NCBI GenBank assembly: GCA_963575645.1
Contig: OY754469.1
Span: 16,324,001 to 16,388,000, forward strand
Reading direction: 5' to 3'
DNA from: Xanthostigma xanthostigma
Lineage: Eukaryota > Arthropoda > Insecta > Raphidioptera > Raphidiidae
Length of the DNA stretch: 64,000 nt
Shown here: positions 1 to 9,594 of the stretch, in pieces
How positions within the stretch are numbered: position 1 is the first letter of the stretch
Layout: the number at the start of each line of letters is the position of its first letter
Program-made: the position numbers and the translations under genes
Notes under the pieces: model-generated
The model's database searches: none
Told to the model about the DNA's origin: nothing
Seen by the model: the letters and a program-made list of their open reading frames with translations, nothing else

Positions 1-129
1 GTTTACATACGTTCCTGAATGTAAATTCTAAATATTGGTGAAAAAAAAATTGAAATCGGATGAACAGTTTCAGAGATTACCTCCTACATCCAAACTTACA
101 AACTTAACCTCTTTAAATATTAGTATAGA
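1..129 (-). mobile_element. Helitron family 2, 5' end (cut by window edge)
   Basis: Read on the minus strand this begins with TCTATACTAATATTTAAAG at 129 and continues with the 'neither-perfect-nor-intact' body also seen at 2187-2300 and 17640-17896 (the shared phrase reads, on the plus strand, GGTGAAAGAATTTTTCAAAT or close variants). A Helitron begins with TC after a target A, which fits here. The 3' end lies outside the window. No coding capacity; a non-autonomous copy. Confidence 0.65.
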
Positions 130-681
130 TGATAAAATCCTCTCAAACAAACGCTGAATGACAAACATGAGTTTGAAATATTTGATTAATGAAGTAGTGG
201 GGTCCGTTGAGCCCATATATTTACTATATGAATCATTATCTATCTACTCAATGTGCGGTGAGTGAAAGCAACAAAGCGTATCGAAAATATATCTGCGTCT
301 CTTTCTTCGATGTAATTCCCTGATTTCTCGGATGATAGAATTGTTTGATGTACTTGCATTCAATCAGAATAAAGTATCTCTGTTTCAAAAACTGTCTTTT
401 TCTATGTCGTTAACATGGGCGTACTCAGTTTTTGGCCCAGGAGGGGTTAGAAATTTCTTAAGCGGGGTCCCTAGTGCTTGTTTTGCGCCCTTGGATACGC
501 CAGTGCTTACGGCGTAAAAAAAACACAGAAGTAGGTATATGTTTGCACCCTAATGGTTCGATTGCAATTTTATTCCTATGCTCAGTATAGAATAAAAGTA
601 CATTGTTGAACTCCAATGTGGTATTTTAGAGTGTGTTGAGTGCTTTCATACTGTACAGAAAATGTTCCAAATTCTGAGCGA
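130..681. other. Unassigned AT-rich spacer
   Basis: I see no recognisable gene or element. A 61-codon frame at 332-517 has no recognisable motif and is probably chance. Confidence 0.5.
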
Positions 682-816
682 AAAAATATTATTAATCAAA
701 TCTTTGATTAACGTATGAATAGAACTCTTCAAATAAATAAAATTGTCGACCAATTTTTCTCAGACCAATATATTGACAAAAAATAAAAAAAATAACAAAT
801 CAATATAACACAAGAT

Positions 817-848
817 GACGTTTCGAACCGGATTTGGATCTTCTTCAG
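817..848 (-). ncRNA. Hammerhead-like ribozyme motif (Penelope family A)
   Basis: On the minus strand: CTGAAGA, one extra A, stem II GATCC/GGTTC with one mismatch, then GAAAC and GTC. The order matches a type I hammerhead (CUGANGA - helix II - GAA - helix III - UH). The helix II mismatch suggests decay. Confidence 0.5.
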
Positions 849-962
849 AAATATCTAAAAAATATAAAAATTAATTAGTATTAATCTATTTACTAATTAA
901 TTTTTATATTTTTTAGATATCTATTTAATCTATTTATTATCTAATAATTAGATAATAAATTT

Positions 963-994
963 CTGAAGAAGATCCAAATCCGGATCGAAACGTC
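963..994 (+). ncRNA. Hammerhead-like ribozyme motif (Penelope family A)
   Basis: CTGAAGA at 963-969, one extra A, perfect 5-bp stem II GATCC/GGATC with loop AAATCC, GAA, then ACGT as a palindromic helix III and C as the cleavage-site base. Helix III cannot close within one molecule, so a dimer would be required. Helix I pairing around this copy is weak (only the first base pair is obvious). Confidence 0.55.
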
Positions 995-1097
995 ATCTTG
1001 TGTTATATTGATTTGTTAATTTTTTTTATTTTTTGTCAATATATTGGTCTGAGAAAAATTGGTCGACAATTTTATTTATTTGAAAAATATTATTAAT

Positions 1098-1469
1098 TTT
1101 TACAGCATTAAAAATATTTGATGAATCATACCTAAGACCAAATTGTTTAATTGTAAAAATTACAGGCGTTTTCTTTAGTTTTTTGTTTACTTTTTTTTGT
1201 TCAAATAAGTACCTGTGATTTATCTTCCAATTATTTATTAGCAAATAATCTCAAAAAAGATTTTTTGAACATTGTCGTTTAAGCTATATTTCAATTAATG
1301 ATTCATATAAAATTTTTATAAAATAGTAATAATAAAAATTTCATCAATAAATGAACCCACCACTTCCACCATATTTTCATATTCAAACTGACATAAAATA
1401 CTAGCTTATTATTCGGAAGTCGTTCTAGATACGTTTAAACTCTTGAGTTTAGACTAACATAAATATTAT
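1098..1469. other. Unassigned AT-rich spacer
   Basis: Nothing recognised on either strand beyond the short 72-codon minus frame at 1026-1244, which is largely the Penelope repeat itself. Confidence 0.5.
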
Positions 1470-1581
1470 CTGCCACCTTTTTTTTGTCGACATACGTTGC
1501 AAAATAGGTCTTCACGAAAAGCGATTGTATTTTAATGCGATAATATAATAGTGTATAACCTATGTTCATCCTGAACGTTCA

Positions 1582-2186
1582 TCTATACTAATATATAAAG
1601 CTGAAGAGTTTGTTTGTTTGTTTCAACGCGCTAATCTCAGGAACTACCGGTTCAAATTGAAAAAAATTTTTTTTGTTGGATAGCCCATTTATCGAGGAAG
1701 GCTATAGGCTATATATAATCAGGCTACGACCATTAGGAGCGGAGCATTAATGAAAAATGTTGCAAAATGTATCTCAAAAGTAAGCTTCTATTCAAGTGAA
1801 ATGCACTAACTAATTATACTCATATTAGCGTAAACAGAATACAACGCCGGCTAGCGCAATCGGTAGAGCACACGGCTGTCAATACCAGGGTCGTGGGTTC
1901 GGAATATATTTTTATTTATTTTTTTTTTATTTTCTACATTGCTTTCTTCTAAGGCTTACATTTAAATTTATTATAATTTTATTTAATTAATTAAAAAAAT
2001 ATATATTAGTTGAAAAAAGTATAAATACTGCTTTTTATCGACAAAAAATTTTGAACGGTAACTCCGATCATCATGTAATTTGGACACAACATTCATCTCG
2101 GTAAACTAAGATGAATGTGTGTACTCATGTTCCTCCCTTCCCCATTCGTTCTTTTACACCCGGGTGAAATCGGACGGGACCGCTAG
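1582..2186 (+). mobile_element. Non-autonomous Helitron carrying a tRNA-like segment
   Basis: Starts TCTATACTAATATATAAAGC and ends with the hairpin CCCGGGTGAAATCGGACGGG followed by CGCTAG; host A at 1581 and T at 2187 flank it, as expected for Helitron insertion between A and T with no target duplication. The interrupted family-2 copy supplies the empty site. 605 bp, no coding capacity. Two further nearly full copies lie at 8465-9084 and 51299-52051, and a 3' fragment at 57848-57946. The family resembles the widespread arthropod Helitron type whose 5' end reads AGCTGAAGAGTTTGTTTGTT. Confidence 0.9.
1846..1902 (+). pseudogene. tRNA-Lys-derived segment inside Helitron (truncated)
   Basis: GCCGGCTAGCGCAATCGGTA resembles the 5' half of tRNA-Lys(CTT), with box A and a box B (GGTCGTGGGTTCG). 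The anticodon loop reads CTGTCAA rather than CTCTTAA, and the 3' T-arm and acceptor strand are missing. Not a working tRNA. Its position within the Helitron is the same in the other two full copies. Confidence 0.7.
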
Positions 2187-2392
2187 TTCTAAATAATGCT
2201 GAAAGAATTTTTCAAATAGGTGGAGTGATTTCGAAGATTACTCTCCACATACACACAAACTCACAAAATTTGCACACTCTCTTAATAATATTAGCACAGA
2301 TTATGAGAATTATGATAAAATCGAAGTGCATGTCTTTTTTAATGTAAGTGGTGCAGATGTAAAATGTAAGAGAATAAATAATAGTAGGAGAG

Positions 2393-3208
2393 CTAGTGAA
2401 CCATCCGAGTAACCCGTTTCCCACAAACCTAGAAAATGATGTTTTATTATCCGTCATTTAAGAAAATACCGTTCTGGCAAGCATCGCGCGGTTGCGTCAT
2501 CATCCCTTAAATTCTAGAAAATGTCAAAAAAAAATTGTTTTTAATCTACTCCCAAAAGGCTACAATTTTAATATGTTGTAATTTAGATATGTTTAAGTGT
2601 AAAAAAAAAAATGACAACCTATTTTGAGGGTTGCAAGTATGTGCCAGACAATAGCAAAATTGTCATCGGGATAGTAATTCGTAACATGCTCCCACAAGGC
2701 TAAAATTTTGAGGGCATGTTCTTTAAATTGTTTAAAAAATATATGTAAAAAGCCAGAACATTCTAGCGGTTGCGGGTGTCTGCCAGACAAGTATTTAATA
2801 GTCATGACTCTCGATGGGAGTGCAAGCGCAACAGACTTATACGAGTTCCAATGTTAGAAAGAGAGAATACATCTATTGTACTGCAGACTGGAGAGGGAGC
2901 AGGTTACGAATTACTATCCCGATGACAATTTTGCTATTGTCTGGCAAATACTTGCAACCCTCAAAATAGGTTGTCATTTTTTTTTTACACTTAAACATAT
3001 CTAAATTACAACATATTAAAATTGTAGCCTTGTGGGAGTAGATTAAAAACAAATTTTTATTGACATTTTCAAAAATTTAAGGGATGATGACGTAACCGCG
3101 AGATGCCTGCCAGAACGGAATTTTCTTAAATGACGGATAATAAAACATCATTTAAAATTTTTCTAGGTTTGTGGGAAACGGGTTACTCAGATAGTTCACT
3201 AGCTCTTA
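2393..3208. mobile_element. Fold-back element with ~300-bp arms
   Basis: The left arm (about 2393-2690, AGCTAGTGAACCATCCGAG inward) and right arm (about 2903-3208) are inverted copies with scattered mismatches. Both end in AGCTAGTGAAC and both contain the inner landmarks GACAATTTTGCTATTGTCTG and ATGACAACCTATTTTGAGGG (plus-left or its complement). The ~210-bp centre holds no recognised protein. No convincing target duplication was found. Probably a large MITE/fold-back DNA element; transcription through it would make a long double-stranded hairpin. Confidence 0.8.
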
Positions 3209-3865
3209 GACTATAATATCCGAAACAATTGTTAACCTTTTTTAAATGAATTTAATACATTCAAATAGTAAGTTTTCCATTTATGGTGTGCTCAGCAATT
3301 GGACTTTTATGCACGAGCCTTGAATGGGGGGGGGGGGATTAAATTCACAAACCAAATTCTTACACAGGTAATTCTACTACTAAAATTAAATAAATAATTT
3401 TCGTAACGCATAAATACATCAAAGAGTTTCAAACGAAAGATTTTTTAAAATCGGCTAAGCCGTTTTGAAAGAAGTATGACATCTAGAAAAAGAGAGTGCA
3501 TAAAGACGCTTCAACTATGATGTGATCTCGATTCAGAAACTCACAGAAAAATGTTTCAAAGCTTACATAAATTATTTCCCTATTGTTAAAACTCTACAAA
3601 GTGAAAAACAGTTTTTAAACGCGAAAGGAATATAAAATATTTTTAATCTGATTTTCAATTATTATATTCAAACAAGAATTCTGTAAGCGATCTTCATTTA
3701 GCAGACATCGCGTTCTAATCTGCATATTAATTGTTCATCATTTTAAAGAGATGTTTTCTTAATCACTTGAAATTAATACAGTGAAGCGTTTTGTTTCTAG
3801 ATCACATGTCTTGGCAAAGTTGAGAAATTTCCATGTAAATAGAAGCCTAAAAATATTATAGAAGA
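3209..3865. other. Unassigned spacer with a G12 tract
   Basis: AT-rich with no recognised gene. A run of twelve G residues occupies 3326-3337. Confidence 0.5.
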
Positions 3866-4285
3866 CTAGCGGTCCATCCCGGTTTCACCCGGGTGCCGGC
3901 GATAAATATAATTTTGAAAAATATATTTCGTTTGCGGCCTGGAGTCTGAACTAATGCTTTGAGCAAATTCTACCAGATTTGCTTCTGAATTAATAGTTTT
4001 GAGCGAATTCTAAGAGATGTCGCTACTTGGTAGTAAACAGCTTTTTTTTGTTTATTTATGAACTATTAGCTTGAGTAAATTCTATCAGATGTGGTTACGT
4101 GTTACTAAAACAGTTTTTTTTAAGAAAACACCGTAATTTTGTGCAAAATATATTTTAATAAAAACTATCTTATAGCGTAATTTGCATCAAGTAAGATACA
4201 TTTACAACATTTCACCAAAATCGGTCCAGTAGTTTCGGAGATTAGCGCGGCCAAAATTGTGACACGAGAATTTTATATATATAGA
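3866..4285 (-). mobile_element. Complete small Helitron, family 3
   Basis: On the minus strand it starts TCTATATATATAAAATTCTC and ends with the hairpin CCCGGGTGAAACCGGGATGG followed by CCGCTAG; an A precedes and a T follows it, as Helitrons require. 420 bp, no coding sequence. The internal phrase GCGCTAATCTCCGAAACTAC is shared in style with family 1 but the element is otherwise distinct. Confidence 0.85.
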
Positions 4286-4619
4286 TATAAAAACTGCCGA
4301 AATAGATTTCAAGTGTATAAACTGATATTCGCAAGACTTAAATAAAAGTCAACAAATATTAAAAATTACTTGCTTGGTCCGAATCAGTAAAGCGCAACAT
4401 TAAAAAAACGGCGATGTTCAAGCATAACTCACGTGCCGAGGGTTCCTTACAATCGAATAAATTGAAATGGACCTATTATATTAGGTAGATATATTTTTTT
4501 CAATCTTATTAATACTATTCATATACAATCCAAATTGCACGGGATTAGCTCAGATACCGTGCTGTATGGACCGAAGCCAAGTATAAGCAAGGGGTTCATT
4601 GCGTGGATGTAAGCTATGT
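4286..4619. other. Unassigned spacer before the SINE
   Basis: No gene or element recognised. Confidence 0.5.
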
Positions 4620-5112
4620 AAACTGATTAAGAACCGAGCGGGGTGGCGTAGCGGTGAGAGCACTAGACTCGCATTCGGGAGGTAGCGGGTTCGAATCTCG
4701 GCGGGGACAGATGTGGCTGGGAGTTTTTCCCACTGCCTCTCGCCGAGAAACGGTAATTCCCGTACCGGCCATCTTGTTGAGGTTTTCCATGGTTTCCCTC
4801 AACAATTCCAGATAAATATCGAGATGGTTCCTTATTCAAGGCCATGGCCGATTACCTGTCAAACTTCTATGCTCAAAATTTGCCTACCTTATCCTAATTT
4901 CCTAAAAATTCCTTCATTCGCTCATTGCTTTTAATTAAGTTGAAGTTTAAAAATTGTAGAAAATAACGGGAAGTGTGGTAGAAAAAAAAATAGTAATGGT
5001 GCAAATGGCGTCTGTTATGACAAAGTTGAGAAACGGACGTTAAACGCATTATTATTATTATTGTTATTATTATTATTATTATTATCATTATTATTATTAT
5101 AAACTGATTGAG
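4620..5112 (+). mobile_element. Full-length tRNA-derived SINE with (TTA)n tail
   Basis: A 12-bp target duplication, AAACTGATTAAG at 4620-4631 and AAACTGATTGAG at 5101-5112, brackets a 469-bp element. The head (about 4634-4708) has box A (TGGCGTAGCGG) and a perfect box B (GGTTCGAATCT, 4689-4699) of a RNA polymerase III promoter; the anticodon loop CTCGCAT suggests an Ala-like tRNA ancestor, although this is uncertain. The body contains a conserved-looking stretch ending AAGGCCATGGCCGATTACC, like central domains of other insect tRNA-SINEs. The tail is ATT-type microsatellite (5047-5100), typical of SINEs mobilised by LINEs with short-repeat 3' tails. Confidence 0.88.
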
Positions 5113-5519
5113 TGATCGTGTCGTGTGAGATGTGTTTAGTATTACATATGGGTTTTTGTCATTGTGCGTGTGTTGGATTGTAATTGGAGTGTTTAGAAGC
5201 TTTTGTGACGTGTTTTGGATATTAGCGCTGTGATTGATAACACGGTGGGTAGCGTAGTTACCTTGTTCATGTGCCATTGTTGTTTAATCTCAATTGCAAG
5301 GTTAATGTACCTTTATGTGTTATTTCTCTGTGTGTAGTTAAAAAGTTATGTGTGTCTGGTATTGCTATAGTCAATTAGGCATACTGTTCAAACGACAAGT
5401 GTAATGTCTGGTCTATTGCAGTGAATTGTTTTGTATGTAATTACTGTTCTGTTCCAGTAAAATTTGTGTGTTGTGCTCTCAAATATTGTTTTTGAGGTGC
5501 ACTTGTAGCCAGGTGTTCA

Positions 5520-5699
5520 ATCTTGCATGATTAATTCTCAACAATGGCCTTAATATCGCTGGGAACATAAGACAGAACGGGGATTTATTATTATTGAAAA
5601 TGAATTTTGTATCCTCAAGCACCGATAACTTCAGATTCGTCACCGTCATACAAGGGATTTTTGCAGAGCTAGTTGAAACTATAGCCACGTCTCAAACCA
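5520..5699 (-). repeat. LINE 3' untranslated tail
   Basis: Downstream (minus strand) of the LINE coding remnant at 5700-6310. It contains CCCTTGTATGACGGTGACGA followed by a GTGCTTGAGGAT segment and AATAATAATAA. The same tail, with the same order, is found on the plus strand at 45725-45835, showing it is a LINE terminus rather than unique sequence. The part at 5520-5590 is also similar to 6225-6305. Confidence 0.6.
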
Positions 5700-6310
5700 T
5701 GAAATGAGCGATTACAGTGAGTTTGGGTCGTGGGCACGAAGTAAACGGAACGACCCAATAAGCACGACCTTTTGCATGCGGCAGAACAGTGAATCAGCAT
5801 TACGTTGACATGCTGGAATAGCTTTTACATTTCGTCGGCTAAGAGAGTAAAGTCCATTTTGAACAATTTTACAGGAGAGGGCAAAAACCTGTAGAGTTTT
5901 TTTTCCTTAAAAAAATGATACCAATATCGCAAAAACGTCAAAAAATGGACTTAGCAACTTTACTCTTTTAGTCGACGATTTGCCAACAGTAACGATTTGG
6001 CTACTCCACGAACACCAATTATAAGAACAATTAATTTAACAGAATACTCTGGGTATTGCTTCTTGCGCTCAAAAAGGAGGTCTTGATATTTTGTCCGCTT
6101 TTCAGTCTCCTTCGCGGTTATGTTCGTTTCAACAGGAGCTGATAACTCCCTGACAACGTAACTTGCGTGGTTTCTCAAGAAAAATAATATCAGGCTTTTT
6201 AGCTGAAAGTTGCCAAGTATTACATGAATCATTCTCAACAACGGACTCAATGTCCCCACGAACATAAGACAGAATGGGAATTTAATGTTATTATTATTGA
6301 CACAAATCAA
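5700..6310 (-). pseudogene. LINE (non-LTR retrotransposon) pol C-terminus, interrupted
   Basis: Minus-strand translation of 5960-6310 contains VRELSAPVETNI, EKRTKYQDLLFERKK and KLIVLIIGVRGVAKS; 5700-5836 continues with KAIPACQRNADSLFCRMQKV and GSFRLLRAHD. This series is characteristic of the region after the reverse transcriptase domain in a large clade of non-LTR retrotransposons (R2/R4-like, clade not certain). The coding sequence is broken by an inverted-repeat insertion at about 5837-5972 and by 5' truncation. No start, no RT catalytic domain: non-functional. Confidence 0.65.
5837..5972. mobile_element. Small inverted-repeat insertion inside the LINE
   Basis: The ends AAGAGAGTAAAGTCCATTTT and its inverted counterpart AAAATGGACTTAGCAACTTTACTCTTTTA frame about 136 bp that separate two halves of the LINE reading frame. 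Short MITE-like insertion; family not identified. Confidence 0.55.
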
Positions 6311-7805
6311 TCAGTGGGATAGCTATAAGGTGACCAAATGTCCCGACGTAAAACATAAAGTAAAATTTTTAAAATGTTAGATTTAAATATAGTTTTTTGG
6401 AAGCTGGAGAAATTAAACTGAATTCTATTTTCAGGAAGCCCCCCGAGCTTTGGAGCCCTGCGCTGCCCCATTTTGCCTCACGGTAGCTACGTCACTGAAC
6501 TCATTTTGCTTTTAAGTTATTTTTTCTCGAAAACTGTGTTAGGGTTATTGCTCTATTTTTCCTGTGATCTTTATTAGACCATCTCTATTCATAAAACTTA
6601 AGCGACAATAACTAAGATTGTAACTTTTAATTTCATTTTATACGTAATGCAATATTTTAGTATTCTGTACAGCATGGCCAGACAACAAATTCACTTAAAA
6701 CTTCTTCACTTTATACGTCGCAGTCTTTGTCTTTCAGTTGTACAAACCTGAAAACTTTAACAGGCTTGCTTGCTATTATCAATATTCATAGATTTATCTA
6801 ATTTTACGTTAAGTTTGCTCCTTTGCCAATACAAACTATAAAGATAAAAAAACCATGTAAATTAAAGAGTGCAGAAAAGTTTTCTGAGAGTAGTTTATAC
6901 AATTTTTTTTCGGGAAACGCAAAAACACGATAGAAAATTCTTCCTATTTAATTTTCAATTTGTTATTGTTTTTAATACCAAATAGATATCGGTTCTCACA
7001 TTAGAACGTGGAAATTTGGAGAAGGAGTCGTGAAAACGCTAAATTATAATTTTACTAATAAATGTTTGCTGAAAATTCGCATTTATTAGACGCATTTCAA
7101 TGTTTAATGAACTGTTTTTCTGATATAAGTTTCAGATTTTTATTATATTTTTAGTAAATGCGGACCGTATTCCAAGCTAATTACATCTATTAAAAAATAA
7201 TTAAACTTGTAAACATTTGTATACAATTTATAATGTTCACAACTGAATGTTGCATAAACCAGCGGTGTCCAACGAGATTACTTTTTTTCCAGCAGCGCGA
7301 GTGGCGTGGTGCATGGAATAACGAACCGTCGCGGTCAGATAAAAAGCAAATTAGTATAAGCCACGATAAGCGTGGGTCATGTCACACTGGATTTCATTAT
7401 ACACTGTGACAAAAATAAACATGTAAGAAGTCGTGAGGCGTCTATTAGGATTCTACAAATGCTCAATATTGAATATTAATATAAAATGTATCTAATTACT
7501 AAGCGTAACTTATATAAATGGTCTGGGAGAAATGATGAAGTTATTATTTCCTAAACTTTAGGAAAATATCCAATATTTAAAAGTATCGATTGCCCCAGGA
7601 CAAATTAGATCCAATTAACCTTTTTAAAAAAATCCTAAATTCGAATTAACCATTCTAAAATTTTGACGTGATAACGTCTTATAAATTGATGAATCACCAA
7701 TCTTATAAATTGATAAAACACCGGCTGCATGCACGAAAAAGTGTAACGTTCCTAAATCCTAACGTTCGTAACGCGTAACGTTCCGCCTGACCCTGTGCGT
7801 GCTTT
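6311..7805. other. Unassigned spacer with two hAT-like ends
   Basis: Mostly AT-rich and featureless. At 6430-6500 the minus strand reads CAGTGACGTAGCTACCGTGA..., which looks like a decayed hAT terminus, and at 7262-7285 CAGCGGTGTCCAACGAG is another hAT-like end. Neither could be paired with an opposite end. Confidence 0.4.
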
Positions 7806-8260
7806 TTGCTAATTTCTCGCTCAATTTAAATCAGATCGGTTTGAAACCAGTCTTAAACGAAAGAGGAGAACATTTTACATAGATTTCGTAAGTATAACAG
7901 AATTTGCCTAAACAGTTTTTTTTATACAAATTTATATAGAAAAATAGCTGTATAAAATATAAATGCAATGTTGTCTAATGCATGGCGCGACGCGGTCGGT
8001 CGTCTTTGTTTGCCGTACATGGAAATTAGAAAATAACGTATGTCTTGTCTTAACATGAAAACGGCTGCATTTCTAATGTTTAATTCAATTTTTTGACATT
8101 AGTATTTTGTGAAATGCAACGCCTTCTAAGTTAAGTATTGGAATAACTAATTATTATTAGAACATAATACTTTGACAGTTGCAAACGTCACTTTAGACAT
8201 TTCTTATCATTCCGACACCAAGGATAAGCGGATTGAAACCAAATTTTGGGAGGTTTAGGT
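7806..8260 (+). repeat. Dispersed repeat R1, copy 1
   Basis: Matches, in opposite orientation, 36640-37057: shared landmarks are AATTTAAATCAGATCGG, CTTAAACGAAAGAGGAGAA, GAAATGCAACGCCTTCT and GGATTGAAACCAAATTTTGG. About 430 bp, no protein, no terminal repeats that I can recognise. An unclassified interspersed repeat. Confidence 0.75.
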
Positions 8261-8464
8261 TATGTATTACGGAATACGTTATCACGTAAAACTATCGTCC
8301 GTAAACTGACTTTACAGACAACCAATTTTTTTTTTTTTTAGATTTTATTTACGTTAATATACGTGTGGATTGGCACTCGATATCATTTTTCCCCGTGATA
8401 TTTCGTGCTAGAAAGAAATGACCGTACACACGTCATATTTCTTATATAACGAACTTATTTTCGA

Positions 8465-9084
8465 CTATCGGTCCCGTCCGGTTTCACCCGGATGTAAAAG
8501 AACGAATGGGGAAGGGAGGAACATGAGTACACACATTCATCTTAGTTTACCGAGATGAATGTTGTGTCTAAATTTCATGATGATCGGAGTTACCGTTCAA
8601 AAGTTTTTGTCGATAAAAAGCAGTACCTATTTAAACTTTTTTAAACTAATAATTTATTTAAAATTAATTAAATAAAATTAAAATAAATTTAAATGTAAGC
8701 TTTAGAAGAAAGCAATGTAGAAAATAAAAAAAAAAAAAATAAAAATATATTCGCCCAACGTGGGGCTCGAACCCACGACTCTGATATTGACAGTCGCATG
8801 CTCTATCGATTGATCCACCTGAGGTTGTGTTCTCAAAACGCTAATATGAGTATATCTAGTTAGTGCATTTCACATGAATTGAAGCTTATTTTTGAGATAC
8901 ATTTTGCAACATTTTTCATTAGAGCTCCGCTCCTAATGGACGTAGTGTAATATTATATAGCCTATAGCCTTCCTCGATAAATGGGCTATCTAACAAAAAA
9001 AAATTTCAATTTGAACCAGTAGCTCCTGAGATTAGCGCGTTCAAACAAACAAACAAACTCTTCAGCTTTATATATTAGTATAGA
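8465..9084 (-). mobile_element. Non-autonomous Helitron, family 1, copy 2
   Basis: Minus-strand start TCTATACTAATATATAAAGC at 9084 and end GGGACCGATAG at 8465 (the usual CTAG has become ATAG). It shares the whole order of copy 1: 5' leader, tRNA-like insert, A/T-rich spacer, GAACGGTAACTCCGATCAT, then the 3' hairpin. 620 bp, no coding sequence. Confidence 0.88.
8752..8824 (-). pseudogene. tRNA-Lys-derived segment inside Helitron
   Basis: Minus strand: D-arm GATCAATCGATAGAGC, T-arm GTGGGTTCGAGCCCCAC and 3' acceptor strand GTTGGGCG of tRNA-Lys are clear. The anticodon loop is CTGTCAA (GTC instead of CTT) as in copy 1, and the 5' acceptor strand does not pair. A pseudo-tRNA shared by descent with the other Helitron copies. 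Confidence 0.72.
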
Positions 9085-9361
9085 TATGGATTTCAAATTG
9101 TCCCCATTAAATATTTCATTTACTTTTGAAAAAATATTAATTCCGGTTTTCGAAACTCTAGCCAATTAATAAATTAGTCTAAAAATGTGTCAATTTTTTT
9201 CAAAATAATGTAAAACGTCGAGATATTTACCGTCATTTCATCGACTTCACTATTGTATATGACACATCTGATATATTGCCTATTTGCCAATGTACTCCAT
9301 TCTATGCTATAGAGTATAGAGTATAGACATTCTTTATGCATTGGCAAATGCATTAAAAATC

Positions 9362-9594
9362 AATTCTCATAATATTCAAATATATTTTTTCAATATTAAA
9401 AACTGGACAAATTTCATTAAAAATAATTAGAAACTAAATATTAAATACTTTTTATATTTTTTAGATCAGTTCTGAAGAAGATCCAAATCCGGATCGAAAC
9501 GCTAATGTATTAATTATATATATTTTTTTGTTAATATCATATGTTGTCTGAAATTCGGTCGATAATTTTATTTATTGAAGAATTCTCATAATAT
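9362..9594 (+). mobile_element. Penelope-like solo terminal insertion
   Basis: A perfect 14-bp duplication AATTCTCATAATAT (9362-9375 and 9581-9594) flanks 205 bp that end in GTCGATAATTTTATTTATTGAAG, the same end as the other Penelope family A insertions. It contains one hammerhead-like motif (9472-9503) and no coding sequence. Confidence 0.8.
9472..9503 (+). ncRNA. Hammerhead-like ribozyme motif (Penelope family A)
   Basis: CTGAAGA, an extra A, a perfect GATCC/GGATC stem with AAATCC loop, GAAAC and then GCT. The helix III palindrome is changed (ACGC instead of ACGT), so dimer pairing would be weaker than in the copy at 963-994. Confidence 0.5.

Larger units (their letters stand above)
682..1097. 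mobile_element. Penelope-like insertion, paired inverted terminal repeats
   Basis: A 386-bp insertion (697-1082) flanked by a perfect 15-bp duplication AAAAATATTATTAAT at 682-696 and 1083-1097. It consists of two copies of the terminal repeat of the element at 14.15-16.3 kb facing each other; the shared parts are ATAAAATTRTCGACCAATTT and the GAAACGTC hairpin. There is no coding sequence, so only the terminal repeats were inserted or retained. It carries two hammerhead-like motifs (817-848 minus, 963-994 plus). Paired, oppositely oriented terminal repeats and variable-length duplications are known for Penelope-like elements. Confidence 0.85.
1470..2300 (-). mobile_element. Helitron family 2 copy, split by a younger Helitron
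   Basis: The two halves (1470-1581 and 2187-2300) together match the uninterrupted copy at 17640-17896: CATCCTGAACGTTCA joins TTCTAAATAATGCTGAAAG in the same way as CATCCTGAGTATTCA joins TTTTAAATAGTGGTGAAAG. The minus-strand 5' end TCTGTGCTAATATTAT lies at 2300. No coding sequence and no clear 3' terminus, so this is a decayed fragment. Confidence 0.75.

Noticed and set aside
4894-5277. A 127-codon minus frame
   Set aside because: It runs through the ATT microsatellite of the SINE (poly-I/M region) and is low-complexity.
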